From contig NZ_JAKFZS010000002.1 of assembly GCF_021654285.1 (NCBI RefSeq), positions 62,001-126,000 on the forward strand: a stretch of 64,000 bases of DNA, given 5' to 3'. Source of the DNA: Pseudoalteromonas luteoviolacea. GTDB lineage: Bacteria > Pseudomonadota > Gammaproteobacteria > Enterobacterales > Alteromonadaceae. The notes below the pieces were generated by a model. That model ran no database searches. It was not told the origin of the DNA and saw only the letters and a program-made list of their open reading frames with translations. The translations under genes were made by a program, and so were the position numbers. Shown here piece by piece: positions 25,485-32,777 of the stretch. Each line of letters begins with the position of its first letter. Position 1 is the stretch's first letter.

Positions 25485-25922
25485 ATGAGTTGTGAATATT
25501 TTGCCGATAAAGGCATGAAAATTGATGGAAACTATTGGTTGGTTCACCCTCAAACAGGTGTTGCCTGGAATAGCACTTCGATTGAGGATTACAAAAAAGC
25601 GTATGAAGCGCAACAAATCTTGCTGGCACAAGAAAGGTTGGAATCTGAAAAGGCTGATCAACTTGCTACGATAAAAGAGGCGGTATTTAATAAGCTTAAT
25701 GATGAGCAGTGGCGTGTGCAAAAAGCACAAGAGCATCTATTGATGGCTGAGCTTGCGGGCGATCAGGCCGAGATAGGCTTAAGCAAGGCGCATTTGGCAG
25801 AATTATTGTCACAGCGTGAGCAGCTACGTTTAGCAAGTGATAAGGCAGAGCAAACTCTTGCGGATATCTCAACATCCGAAGAATTGGAAGAATTTACCTT
25901 TGATGTAAATATTTCATTATAA
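25485..25922 (+). CDS. Fibre-partner protein with helical body, module 3
   Basis: 145 residues. The first ~40 residues are compact (YFADKGMKIDGNYWLVHP, GVAWNSTSIEDY); the remainder is long charged helix (AEQTLADISTSEELEEF near the end). It takes the place of the chaperone-like partners of other fibres but is unrelated in sequence. Resemblance to tail-fibre assembly proteins is only in general layout. Last gene before the 1.4-kb non-coding repeat region. Confidence 0.5.
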   Translation: MSCEYFADKGMKIDGNYWLVHPQTGVAWNSTSIEDYKKAYEAQQILLAQERLESEKADQLATIKEAVFNKLNDEQWRVQKAQEHLLMAELAGDQAEIGLSKAHLAELLSQREQLRLASDKAEQTLADISTSEELEEFTFDVNISL

Positions 25923-25935
25923 ACTTGATGCAATG

Positions 25936-25962
25936 ACCCGTTTTATTCCCAATAAACGGGTT
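25936..25962 (+). other. Hairpin after module 3
   Basis: ACCCGTTTTATT and AATAAACGGGT pair with a single bulge and a CCC loop. There is no T-run, so it may protect the 3' end or pause polymerase instead of acting as a terminator by itself. Confidence 0.5.
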
Positions 25963-26010
25963 AGTATCATAGTTGCTTGCGAAAGCAACAGACTTGTTAT
26001 TCCACAACCT

Positions 26011-26045
26011 AAACCCGCTTAGCCGTGCCGAGCGGGTTTCTTTTA
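26011..26045 (+). terminator. Intrinsic terminator after module 3
   Basis: Perfect 9-bp stem AAACCCGCT / AGCGGGTTT with an 11-nt loop, followed by TTTCTTTTA. It separates modules 1-3 from the repeat array. Confidence 0.85.
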
Positions 26046-26081
26046 TTGAGTTTTAAGTGCGTATTTAATTTATTGCTATTA

Positions 26082-27301
26082 GGGCAGGAATGACCTGTTT
26101 TAATCCCTTAAAATCAGTAAAATACACCTATGCTTGAGAAAAGTTTAAACAGCTTATAATTCACATCTAGTTGAAAAAGAGCCAACAGTTTCAACGCCAT
26201 GTCGCTTTGTTATTACGACAAATGAGCATCTGGTGTTTTTTGTATGAAGCACAAATTTAGCGGTTTTTAGGCGGTCATAAATGACCTGTTCCAAAGCCTT
26301 AAAATCAGTAAAATACACCTAAGCTTGAAAAAAGCTTAAACAGCTTATGATTGCTACTAAGCTGACAAAAGACCCAGCAGTTTCAACGCCGTGTCGCTTT
26401 TTTATTACAATAAATGAGCTCGTGGCGTTTTTGCGTTAGGCATAAATTTAGCGGTTTTAAGACGGTCATAAATGACCTGTTCCAAAGCCTTAAAATCAGT
26501 AAAATATACCTAAGCTTGAGAAAAGCTTAAACAGCTTATGATTGCGACTAAGCTGACAAAAGACCCAACAGTTTTAACGCCATATCGCTTTTTTATTACG
26601 ATAAATGAGCACGTGGCGTTTTTGCGTTAGACATAAATTTAGCGGTTTTAAGACGGTCATAAATGACCTGTTTCAAAACCTTAAAATCAGTAAAATATAC
26701 CTAAGCTTGAGAAAAGCTTAAACGGCTTATGATTGCTACTAAGCTGACAAAAGACCCAACAGTTCCAACGCCATGTCGCTTTTTTATTAAGATAAATGAG
26801 CACGTGGCGTTTTTGCGTTAGGCATAAATTTAGCTGTTTTCAGGCGGTCATAAATGACCTGTTTCAATCCCTTAAAATCAGTAAAATACACCTAAGCTTG
26901 AGAAAAGCTTAAACGGCTTATGATTGCTACTAAGCTGACAAAAAACCAACATTTTCAACGCCATGTCGCTTTTTTATTTCGATAAATGAGCACGTGGCGT
27001 TTTTGCGTTAGGCATAAATTTAGCTGTTTTCAGGCGGTCATAAATGACCTGTTTCAATCCCTTAAAATCAGTAAAATACACCTAAGCTTGAGAAAAGCTT
27101 AAACAGCTTATGATTGCTACTAAGCTGACAAAGGCCCAACAGTTTCAACGCCATGTCGCTTTTTTATTAAGATAAATGAGCACTTGGCGTTTTTTGTATA
27201 AAGCACAAATTTAGCGGTTTTAAGGCGGTCATAAATGACCTGTTTCAACCCCTTAAAATCAGTAAAATGACCTTAAGCTTGAAAGAGCTTTACACAGTTA
27301 T
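26082..27301 (+). repeat. Tandem array of ~191-bp non-coding units (about 6.4 copies)
   Basis: Homologous points fall at 26082, 26273, 26463, 26655, 26846, 27036 and 27227, a period of 190-192 bp; the last copy is partial. Units 2-7 begin with the dyad GGTCATAAATGACC; unit 1 has a half site. Then follow a conserved AT-rich stretch (TTAAAATCAGTAAAATACACC), an AAGCTT-GAGAA-AAGCTT hairpin, an AAGCTG motif, and a long-stem pair AACGCCATGT / ACGTGGCGTT ending in TTTTTGCG that looks like a terminator. No substantial open frame exists. The first ~75 bp of each unit also resemble the region upstream of the locus regulator (4911-4985). Probably a repeated promoter/operator unit or a tandem small-RNA array; undetermined. 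Confidence 0.85.
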
Positions 27302-27311
27302 CCCATGAATC

Positions 27312-27346
27312 AAAACCCGTACTTCTATGAGTGCGGGTTTTTTATT
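27312..27346 (+). terminator. Intrinsic terminator just before module 4
   Basis: AAAACCCGTAC / GTGCGGGTTTT (one G-T pair), 8-nt loop, followed by a T-run. It ends 15 nt before the gpJ4 start codon, with the AGGAAG ribosome site between. Anything transcribed from the repeat array must pass this point to express module 4. Confidence 0.85.
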
Positions 27347-27361
27347 TTAGATAGGAAGATT

Positions 27362-28261
27362 ATGAGTGGCTTTACTAAATTAGACTTATCGAAAGTCCCT
27401 GTTCCAGACGTTATTGCAACGCTTGATTATGAACAAGAGTATGAGCAACTCAAAGCCCAATTTTTATTGCAAAACCCACAGTATCAAGCGGCTTTATCCT
27501 TAGAAAGTGACCCGGTTGCACTTTTGTTGCAAACCTTAGCGTATCAACAAGTATTACAAAAACAAAAGCTCAATGATGCAGTAAAGGGCACTATGTTGGC
27601 CTCAGCACAAGGGCATGATTTAGATGCCATTGCAGCAAGGTATAACCTGTCACGCAAAACCTCTCCAGATGAGTCTGATACTGCTTTTAGGCAGCGTATA
27701 CAATTGGCATTTGATGGCCTTAATACGGCTGGCAGTCGTGAGTCATACATTTATCACTCAATGTCATGCGATCCACAGATAAAAGATGTCGCAGTACTTA
27801 GTCCAGCGCCTTGCGATATTGAACTGACTATTTTGAGTCACCTTGATACCGGACAGCCGAAGGACGGGTTAATTGATAAGGTGAAGGATTACTTTTCTGC
27901 AAAAGACAATGAGCAAGTTGGTATCGACAAAGTGGCATCGAAAGTGCGCCCATTAGGGGATAGAGTGACGGTGCATAAGGCACAAATAAAACCATTTTCG
28001 GTGAAAGCGGAGCTCTCTATTTTGCATGGTCCATCCGGCAGTGCGCTTGTTGCCGCGGCTGAGCAAGCAGTACAAGCGTATTGTGATTCACGACATTATC
28101 TTGGTAAAAAAGTTACGCGGGCAGGGATTTATGCTGCCCTGCACCAATCGGGTGTGGAGGACGTGACCTTACTGAGCCCAATTGACGATATTGTGTGTCA
28201 GGCGACTGAAGCACCTTATTGCGAGTCTATTTCTGTATTGATGGAAAATGTCTATGGATAA
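27362..28261 (+). CDS. Baseplate wedge protein gpJ homologue, module 4
   Basis: 299 residues from ATG 27362 with AGGAAG upstream; the longer frame from 27305 runs through the terminator and is rejected. gpJ landmarks: LSKVPVPDVIATLDYEQEYE, AYQQVLQKQKLNDAVKGTML, GHDLDAIAARYNLSR, FRQRIQLAFDGLNTAGSRES and YLGKKVTRAGIYAALHQSGV. The usual YRELLLRQRIN is replaced by YQQVLQKQKLN, so this is the most divergent of the four in that helix. Overlaps gpI4 by 14 nt. Confidence 0.9.
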   Translation: MSGFTKLDLSKVPVPDVIATLDYEQEYEQLKAQFLLQNPQYQAALSLESDPVALLLQTLAYQQVLQKQKLNDAVKGTMLASAQGHDLDAIAARYNLSRKTSPDESDTAFRQRIQLAFDGLNTAGSRESYIYHSMSCDPQIKDVAVLSPAPCDIELTILSHLDTGQPKDGLIDKVKDYFSAKDNEQVGIDKVASKVRPLGDRVTVHKAQIKPFSVKAELSILHGPSGSALVAAAEQAVQAYCDSRHYLGKKVTRAGIYAALHQSGVEDVTLLSPIDDIVCQATEAPYCESISVLMENVYG

Positions 28262-29558
28262 ACTGATCCCAACCAATGCCAGTGAGCTGGTAAAGAGACT
28301 CAGCCGGCAATTTCCAGACAATCAAGCTGTTCGTAATTTATTGATCTCTTTATTAGCGCTTTCAACTCGAAGTGATGCGCAATTAGTTTGGCTAGCAAAG
28401 CTTTGTGGCATGCAACCCAATAAGGTATTAGCAAATCCAGATGTTTTATTGCAATGCAATACACAGCAGTTGTTAGTGCTGGTGGATCTCCCAGAGTTTT
28501 GTGATACGCAGCAGCTCAATGATTTTGCAGAGCAGCTTAATATTAAAAACTGGCAGCCAGATGAGGCTGACCCCATAAAGCGTGCCCAAGTTAAATCAGC
28601 ATGCGTGCTAAACGATAGTCGCTTGTTGCTTGCCAGTGTGTGGGACCCTTTTTTGTGCCCAGCAGAATTGCTACCTTGGTTAGCCTGGTCCGTATCTGTG
28701 GATGAGTGGGATGAGGCATGGAGCGAAGCTTTAAAGCGCCAAGTGATTAATGACGCATTCGCCGTACACCAAGTGAAAGGCACGCCTTACGCGCTGCAAA
28801 AAGCGCTCGATAGTTTAAATATCAAAACCGAAATTAAAGAGTGGTGGCAAGGAGACAATTTAGAAGCGTTGCCCCGAGGCACTGTGCAAGTGTGGGCACT
28901 TATCAATAGTAATTTGGATGAGCAGCAGCAAGGAATGCTGACCCCCCAAATGTTAAAGCGAGTGCGCCGGATTATTGAAGCGGTTAAACGGGGTTCTATT
29001 CATGTGGATGTGCAGCTGGGGCTTTCTTACAACGAACGCCTAGGCGCAATTTGCGCCATGCCGTCAACTATTTTACAGCGTATGGATGCACCCATTGGCT
29101 GTGGTGTGAAGCCCAATGAAGCAATGCAAAAAAACGCGGCATTTGGAGCCGCTCAAAGCAGAGGCGTCAAACATTTAGCTATTGCCGGTCAGGGAGTTGT
29201 CCCTCCAAGAAATACAGGTGGTGCAGCTTTTTTTGCTGTGAATGCAAGTTGTTCTGCTAGGCATTTAGCAATAGCAGGCCAGAGCGTCAAGCCGCCAAAA
29301 CCTAGTGGGACATATCATTCATTTGGTGCAACTAATTCTCATACATTATGTAGTTGGCAAGTTGCGGGGAGCGGTATAAAACCCAGCAATATTAAAGGCC
29401 TTTATGGTGTATTTGGTCTGTCTAAAATGAATCAATCGCGCCACTTTAATTCGAAAAACCACATTGTTCTACCTCCAAATAGCACTGGGAATGAGGGGAT
29501 ATTCAGTGTTATGAGGCAAATTATTTATCAACATTTTAACTTACAAGGAGCTGCTTAA
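28248..29558 (+). CDS. Tail protein gpI homologue with N- and C-terminal extensions, module 4
   Basis: 436 residues, more than twice the usual length. An N-terminal ~125-residue domain (ASELVKRLSRQFPDNQAVRN, LVWLAKLCGMQPNKVLAN) precedes the gpI core: SVWDPFLCPAELLPWLAWSV, DEWDEAWSEALKRQVINDAF, VKGTPYALQKALDSL. The C-terminal ~150 residues contain about 30-residue repeats with KHLAIAGQGVVPP and RHLAIAGQSVKPP, then WQVAGSGIKPS, unlike the extensions of modules 1-3. ATG 28248 is used; 28254 is possible. Stop and next start overlap (TAATG). Confidence 0.85.
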   Translation: MSMDKLIPTNASELVKRLSRQFPDNQAVRNLLISLLALSTRSDAQLVWLAKLCGMQPNKVLANPDVLLQCNTQQLLVLVDLPEFCDTQQLNDFAEQLNIKNWQPDEADPIKRAQVKSACVLNDSRLLLASVWDPFLCPAELLPWLAWSVSVDEWDEAWSEALKRQVINDAFAVHQVKGTPYALQKALDSLNIKTEIKEWWQGDNLEALPRGTVQVWALINSNLDEQQQGMLTPQMLKRVRRIIEAVKRGSIHVDVQLGLSYNERLGAICAMPSTILQRMDAPIGCGVKPNEAMQKNAAFGAAQSRGVKHLAIAGQGVVPPRNTGGAAFFAVNASCSARHLAIAGQSVKPPKPSGTYHSFGATNSHTLCSWQVAGSGIKPSNIKGLYGVFGLSKMNQSRHFNSKNHIVLPPNSTGNEGIFSVMRQIIYQHFNLQGAA

Positions 29559-30124
29559 TGTCTGCATTAACGCTGCAGTTTACCCAAGTTGGCTTAGATG
29601 CTTTGTTAGCAGCGAAAGCCAATGGTAAAAAAGCACAGATCAGCCATATGGCATTTGGTGACGCAAGTTATACGCCGTCGCAAACTCAAACGAGTCTGCG
29701 CAATCTTAAAGAGCTTCAGCCAATTCGGGATGACAACTACGAGACAGATGAAAACCACCAAGTGACAGTAGTCGCACTGTTTGATAAAGCCATGTCTGCA
29801 CCTGAATATGCTATTCGTGAAGTGGGTGTGTTTATCCAAATTGATGAACCGGTTGGCAGTGACGAAAATTTAGTGCTACTGGGCGTATATTCAGAGTCAA
29901 ACCGCACGCTGGGCTATCGCACGCCAGATGTGAAAATTCTGCAAAGCGTGACCTTGAGCCTTGCTCAGCTGCCATCAGATAGTGTAGAGGTCAAACCCGG
30001 TATCGATAATTTTAATGTATTGCTTGATAACGAACTTGCAGATTTAACCTTGGTGCAGCTAGATACAATGCACCGACAATTAAAACAAGAACTACGATTA
30101 CTCGCTTTAGAAAACGGGCAATAG
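29558..30124 (+). CDS. gpH-like tail-collar protein, N-terminal domain only, module 4
   Basis: 188 residues. LTLQFTQVGLDALLAAKANG, KAQISHMAFGDASYTPSQTQ, AIREVGVFIQIDE and LGVYSESNRTLGYRTPDVK match the gpH collar domain. It ends in a helix (LDTMHRQLKQELRLLALE) like the module 1 and 2 proteins, again without a fibre shaft. Two separate fibre genes follow. Confidence 0.8.
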   Translation: MSALTLQFTQVGLDALLAAKANGKKAQISHMAFGDASYTPSQTQTSLRNLKELQPIRDDNYETDENHQVTVVALFDKAMSAPEYAIREVGVFIQIDEPVGSDENLVLLGVYSESNRTLGYRTPDVKILQSVTLSLAQLPSDSVEVKPGIDNFNVLLDNELADLTLVQLDTMHRQLKQELRLLALENGQ

Positions 30125-30140
30125 GAATTAAGGAAGACTG

Positions 30141-30842
30141 ATGTCAAACGAACATACAACCATCACAGAGAGCTTGGCAAAAGTAGCCACGCGGGCTAAC
30201 GAGCTGTGCAATACCGTAGATGCGCAGATCAATAACATAAAAAATACATTAAAAGCAGAGCAGGATGCATTACAAGCTAAAAAGGCGCAGTTTGACGCAC
30301 AAGCTGCAAGCTCGATTAGCCAGTATCAAGGAAAAATGGACGACTTTATTGAGTCGGGTGATAACCGTTACCAAAAAACATTGTCTAAAAGCGATTTCAT
30401 TGTTCCTGTAGACCTAAAGCATTTAGACGACACAAAGTTTTACCCTGTGGCACTTCATCATTGCAAGATGTTGGATTTACGTATCGAACGATACGTGCAT
30501 GACGATATTACTAGTGGCGGCATATTGGATTATTTTGTGCAGTTGCAAAACTGGTCCAATGGTGGCGACTTTACCTTTGCTAAGCAATTTCACCACTTTT
30601 ACTCTCACCGAGCATTCGTTGGCAAAATAGCGGCTGCGTCAACACCGTATACATCTTCTGTTTGGCTACGCGGCGGCTGGTCTTATAAGTTTTACTTAAA
30701 TGGTCAATACAGCAAAGGACCAGTAATTATTGAGTCAGAAACACAAGTGGTAGAACGTATTGCGAGCACGGATTACTTCTTGGCACCAATCACTGAAGTT
30801 CAGCCACATGTTGCAGCGAATAATTTTATTTTAGGAGTATAA
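30141..30842 (+). CDS. Short tail fibre / receptor-binding protein 1 of module 4
   Basis: 233 residues. Helical anchor of ~70 residues starting MSNEHTTITESLAKVATRAN and ELCNTVDAQINNIKNTL, shared in pattern with the next fibre (31096). The C-terminal part is aromatic (FYPVALHHCKMLDLRIERYV, LQNWSNGGDFTFAKQFHHFY, SSVWLRGGWSYKFYLNGQYS). No family recognised. Partner gene starts 3 nt after the stop. Confidence 0.65.
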   Translation: MSNEHTTITESLAKVATRANELCNTVDAQINNIKNTLKAEQDALQAKKAQFDAQAASSISQYQGKMDDFIESGDNRYQKTLSKSDFIVPVDLKHLDDTKFYPVALHHCKMLDLRIERYVHDDITSGGILDYFVQLQNWSNGGDFTFAKQFHHFYSHRAFVGKIAAASTPYTSSVWLRGGWSYKFYLNGQYSKGPVIIESETQVVERIASTDYFLAPITEVQPHVAANNFILGV

Positions 30843-30845
30843 AAG

Positions 30846-31076
30846 ATGACGGAACATGAACTGTTTACAGCAAAGCAATGGTTAGAAATTAAAAATATTC
30901 GTAACTCCTTATTAAGAGAAACGGATTGGACACAGGTTAATGATCACCCATTTTCTGATCAGGAATCGCTGCTAATTAAGGACTATCGTGCAGCGTTAAG
31001 AAATATTCCACAAGAGTTCAATAGCCCTGAAAGTGTAGTTTGGCCACAAAAACCAGACGTACTTAAAGCATCTTAG
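30846..31076 (+). CDS. Phage tail assembly chaperone-like protein, fibre 1 of module 4
   Basis: 76 residues. WLEIKNIRNSLLRETDWTQV followed by YRAALRNIPQEF and SPESVVWPQKP is the pattern of the tail-fibre assembly chaperone group (Phage_tail_APC type: RNxLLxxTDWTQ ... YRQALRDIP ... VVWP.KP). This gives the best evidence that the small gene after each fibre is a dedicated assembly chaperone. Confidence 0.75.
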   Translation: MTEHELFTAKQWLEIKNIRNSLLRETDWTQVNDHPFSDQESLLIKDYRAALRNIPQEFNSPESVVWPQKPDVLKAS

Positions 31077-31095
31077 ATTTGAATAAGAGATCATT

Positions 31096-31872
31096 ATGTC
31101 GAGTAACAACTTAACTATCACAGAACGTCTCACTAACGTCTCTGAGCGTGCGAACGCACTGTGCGATACCGTTCAAAATCAAATGGGCCAAATTAATCAT
31201 GCATTGGCATCAAAATCGGCTGAACTTGATACACAGTATGAAAACTTTAAAGCTGGCATGGTTGAGAGCATAAATGGACTGAATGTCTACAAAGAAGGCT
31301 TGACTAAGCGTTTTTCATTCAAGCAGCATTTGTCAGCTGGAGGTTACACATCTGCCGCTGATGGCCCAGATGATGTTTATAAGTACTGCGCAGCGCCAAA
31401 AGACCCGTATTACGTTAATTTGATTGAGTTTGATGCGCAGCACATTGGAAATTCATTTGGTTCAAATGGCGATTCATTTAAATGTGACTTTTTAATGTCT
31501 CACAGAGGCATGGCAACTTATTATGATCACCTAGTGATACATGGGGCGTCTTCTCATGATTGCGTCTCTGCGCGTATCGAAGTGAAGCACATTATGCATG
31601 ATGTTGCATTGAAGTTATTTATTTCTGAACCTGGTGAAGCGCCTAGGTTTATTGATATTACTAAAGCTGATGTGGGCAAAACACTCACGGTATTTTTCCG
31701 GCAAATAGGCAAAGGATATGGTAATGGTATTGCGCGTGTCTCTTTGTTTGTTGATACTCGTCCGCATTGTGGTTCTGAGCGAGCATTCACCGCAACGTGT
31801 GAATATACCTCAGTGAATGGCCGCCCATGTGCTGAACGGGTTTCTCATAATCAGCCTTCTTGGGAGCAATAA
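31096..31872 (+). CDS. Short tail fibre / receptor-binding protein 2 of module 4
   Basis: 258 residues. Helical start MSSNNLTITERLTNVSERAN and ALCDTVQNQMGQINHAL is clearly related to the preceding fibre. The C-terminal domain differs: DDVYKYCAAPKDPYYVNLIE, SHRGMATYYDHLVIHGASS, ITKADVGKTLTVFFRQIGKG, a beta-sandwich-like layout. The partner gene starts 2 nt after the stop. Confidence 0.65.
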   Translation: MSSNNLTITERLTNVSERANALCDTVQNQMGQINHALASKSAELDTQYENFKAGMVESINGLNVYKEGLTKRFSFKQHLSAGGYTSAADGPDDVYKYCAAPKDPYYVNLIEFDAQHIGNSFGSNGDSFKCDFLMSHRGMATYYDHLVIHGASSHDCVSARIEVKHIMHDVALKLFISEPGEAPRFIDITKADVGKTLTVFFRQIGKGYGNGIARVSLFVDTRPHCGSERAFTATCEYTSVNGRPCAERVSHNQPSWEQ

Positions 31873-31874
31873 GC

Positions 31875-32102
31875 ATGGACTATGAAAACATAGTAACAGA
31901 GCCGCACGGTGAAGATGTTACCTGGGTTACGGTGAGATCTAAGCGTGATAATTTGTTAGTAGAGTCAGATTTATTGGTATTACGCGCACTGGAAAATACG
32001 CAATCGGTGCCCACTGAGCTCAGTGATTATCGCCAAGCACTGCGTGATTTACCGACTCATTATCCAACGCCTTCAGAAGTCGTTTGGCCTACTTTAGGCT
32101 AA
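31875..32102 (+). CDS. Phage tail assembly chaperone-like protein, fibre 2 of module 4
   Basis: 75 residues from ATG 31875 (a TTG at 31860 would overlap the fibre; GGGAG stands just upstream of the ATG). VRSKRDNLLVESDLLVLRAL then DYRQALRDLPTHYPTPSEVV and VWP matches the same chaperone family as 30846-31076, though the TDWTQ element is lost. End of module 4. Confidence 0.7.
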   Translation: MDYENIVTEPHGEDVTWVTVRSKRDNLLVESDLLVLRALENTQSVPTELSDYRQALRDLPTHYPTPSEVVWPTLG

Positions 32103-32196
32103 TTGTCTTAAATTTGGGCATTTCGTCCATCTCGACTCGCCTTTTCCTTCGAGTCATAACCATCATAAGTCTTAACTTCAAAGAGTAAATAACCTC

Positions 32197-32769
32197 ATGC
32201 AAAGATGTACCTTAATTAATAAGGTGCTTGAATGCTTATCATCTGGACTTCAAGGGGTGGCACATGTGGGGCTCTTAAAAGCCGCACAACCTTACCCAGA
32301 TCTGACGCAGCAAGCCCAACTGACAGTCAAGCTGCTCGGCGAACGTCAAGCCAGTGAACTGCAGGCGAAAGGCGCCGACAAAGGTGTCACATATGGACCG
32401 TCGTATAACAAAAACCTCAGTCCAAACTCACTCGATAGACGAGTGTTGCAGTTGCAGCTAGACATTGAGTTGGAAGATGCCGACAACGCACAGTTGCTGC
32501 AACGACTTGATCAGTTGATAACCCAGTGTGAGGCGCTTGTGATGGTGGACGAAATGCCCATCCATTGGCAGCACTTTATCGCCCAAAAAAGTGATATATC
32601 GTTTAGTCATCAAGTCAGCTCAACACTGGCAAAAGCGCAGCTTTACTGGGATTTTTACTATCAAGTGGAATACCCAGACGACCCTCCTGGACCTGCCATT
32701 ACCGAAGTGTATTTGGGGCCCAAAGGGGGAGAATACAAGCTGATCAATAAAGCACCTACCACAACTTAG
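32197..32769 (+). CDS. Putative tail completion / terminator protein
   Basis: 190 residues. It opens TLINKVLECLSSGLQGVAHV and has a mid region RRVLQLQLDIELEDADNAQL, ending near YWDFYYQVEYPDDPPGPAIT. The length, alpha/beta layout and place ahead of V suggest a tail-completion or tail-terminator protein (Mu Gp37-like or P2 gpR/S-like), but I do not recognise a definite family. It begins the single-copy trunk section of the locus, 94 nt after the last fibre gene. Confidence 0.4.
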   Translation: MQRCTLINKVLECLSSGLQGVAHVGLLKAAQPYPDLTQQAQLTVKLLGERQASELQAKGADKGVTYGPSYNKNLSPNSLDRRVLQLQLDIELEDADNAQLLQRLDQLITQCEALVMVDEMPIHWQHFIAQKSDISFSHQVSSTLAKAQLYWDFYYQVEYPDDPPGPAITEVYLGPKGGEYKLINKAPTTT

Positions 32770-32777
32770 GAGCGACT

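Noticed and set aside
26600..27200. Sigma-54 promoter in the array units (TGGCGTTTTTGCG)
   Set aside because: The GG-to-GC spacing is about three bases too short for the -24/-12 consensus, and the sequence is better explained as the right arm and T-run of a terminator-like stem.
26082..27301. CRISPR array
   Set aside because: The repeats are ~191 bp, nearly identical across the whole unit and have no unique spacers; no cas genes are present.
27305..27361. Earlier ATG start for gpJ4 at 27305
   Set aside because: The extra 19 residues are encoded by the terminator stem, have no counterpart in other gpJ proteins, and ATG 27362 has a good AGGAAG site.
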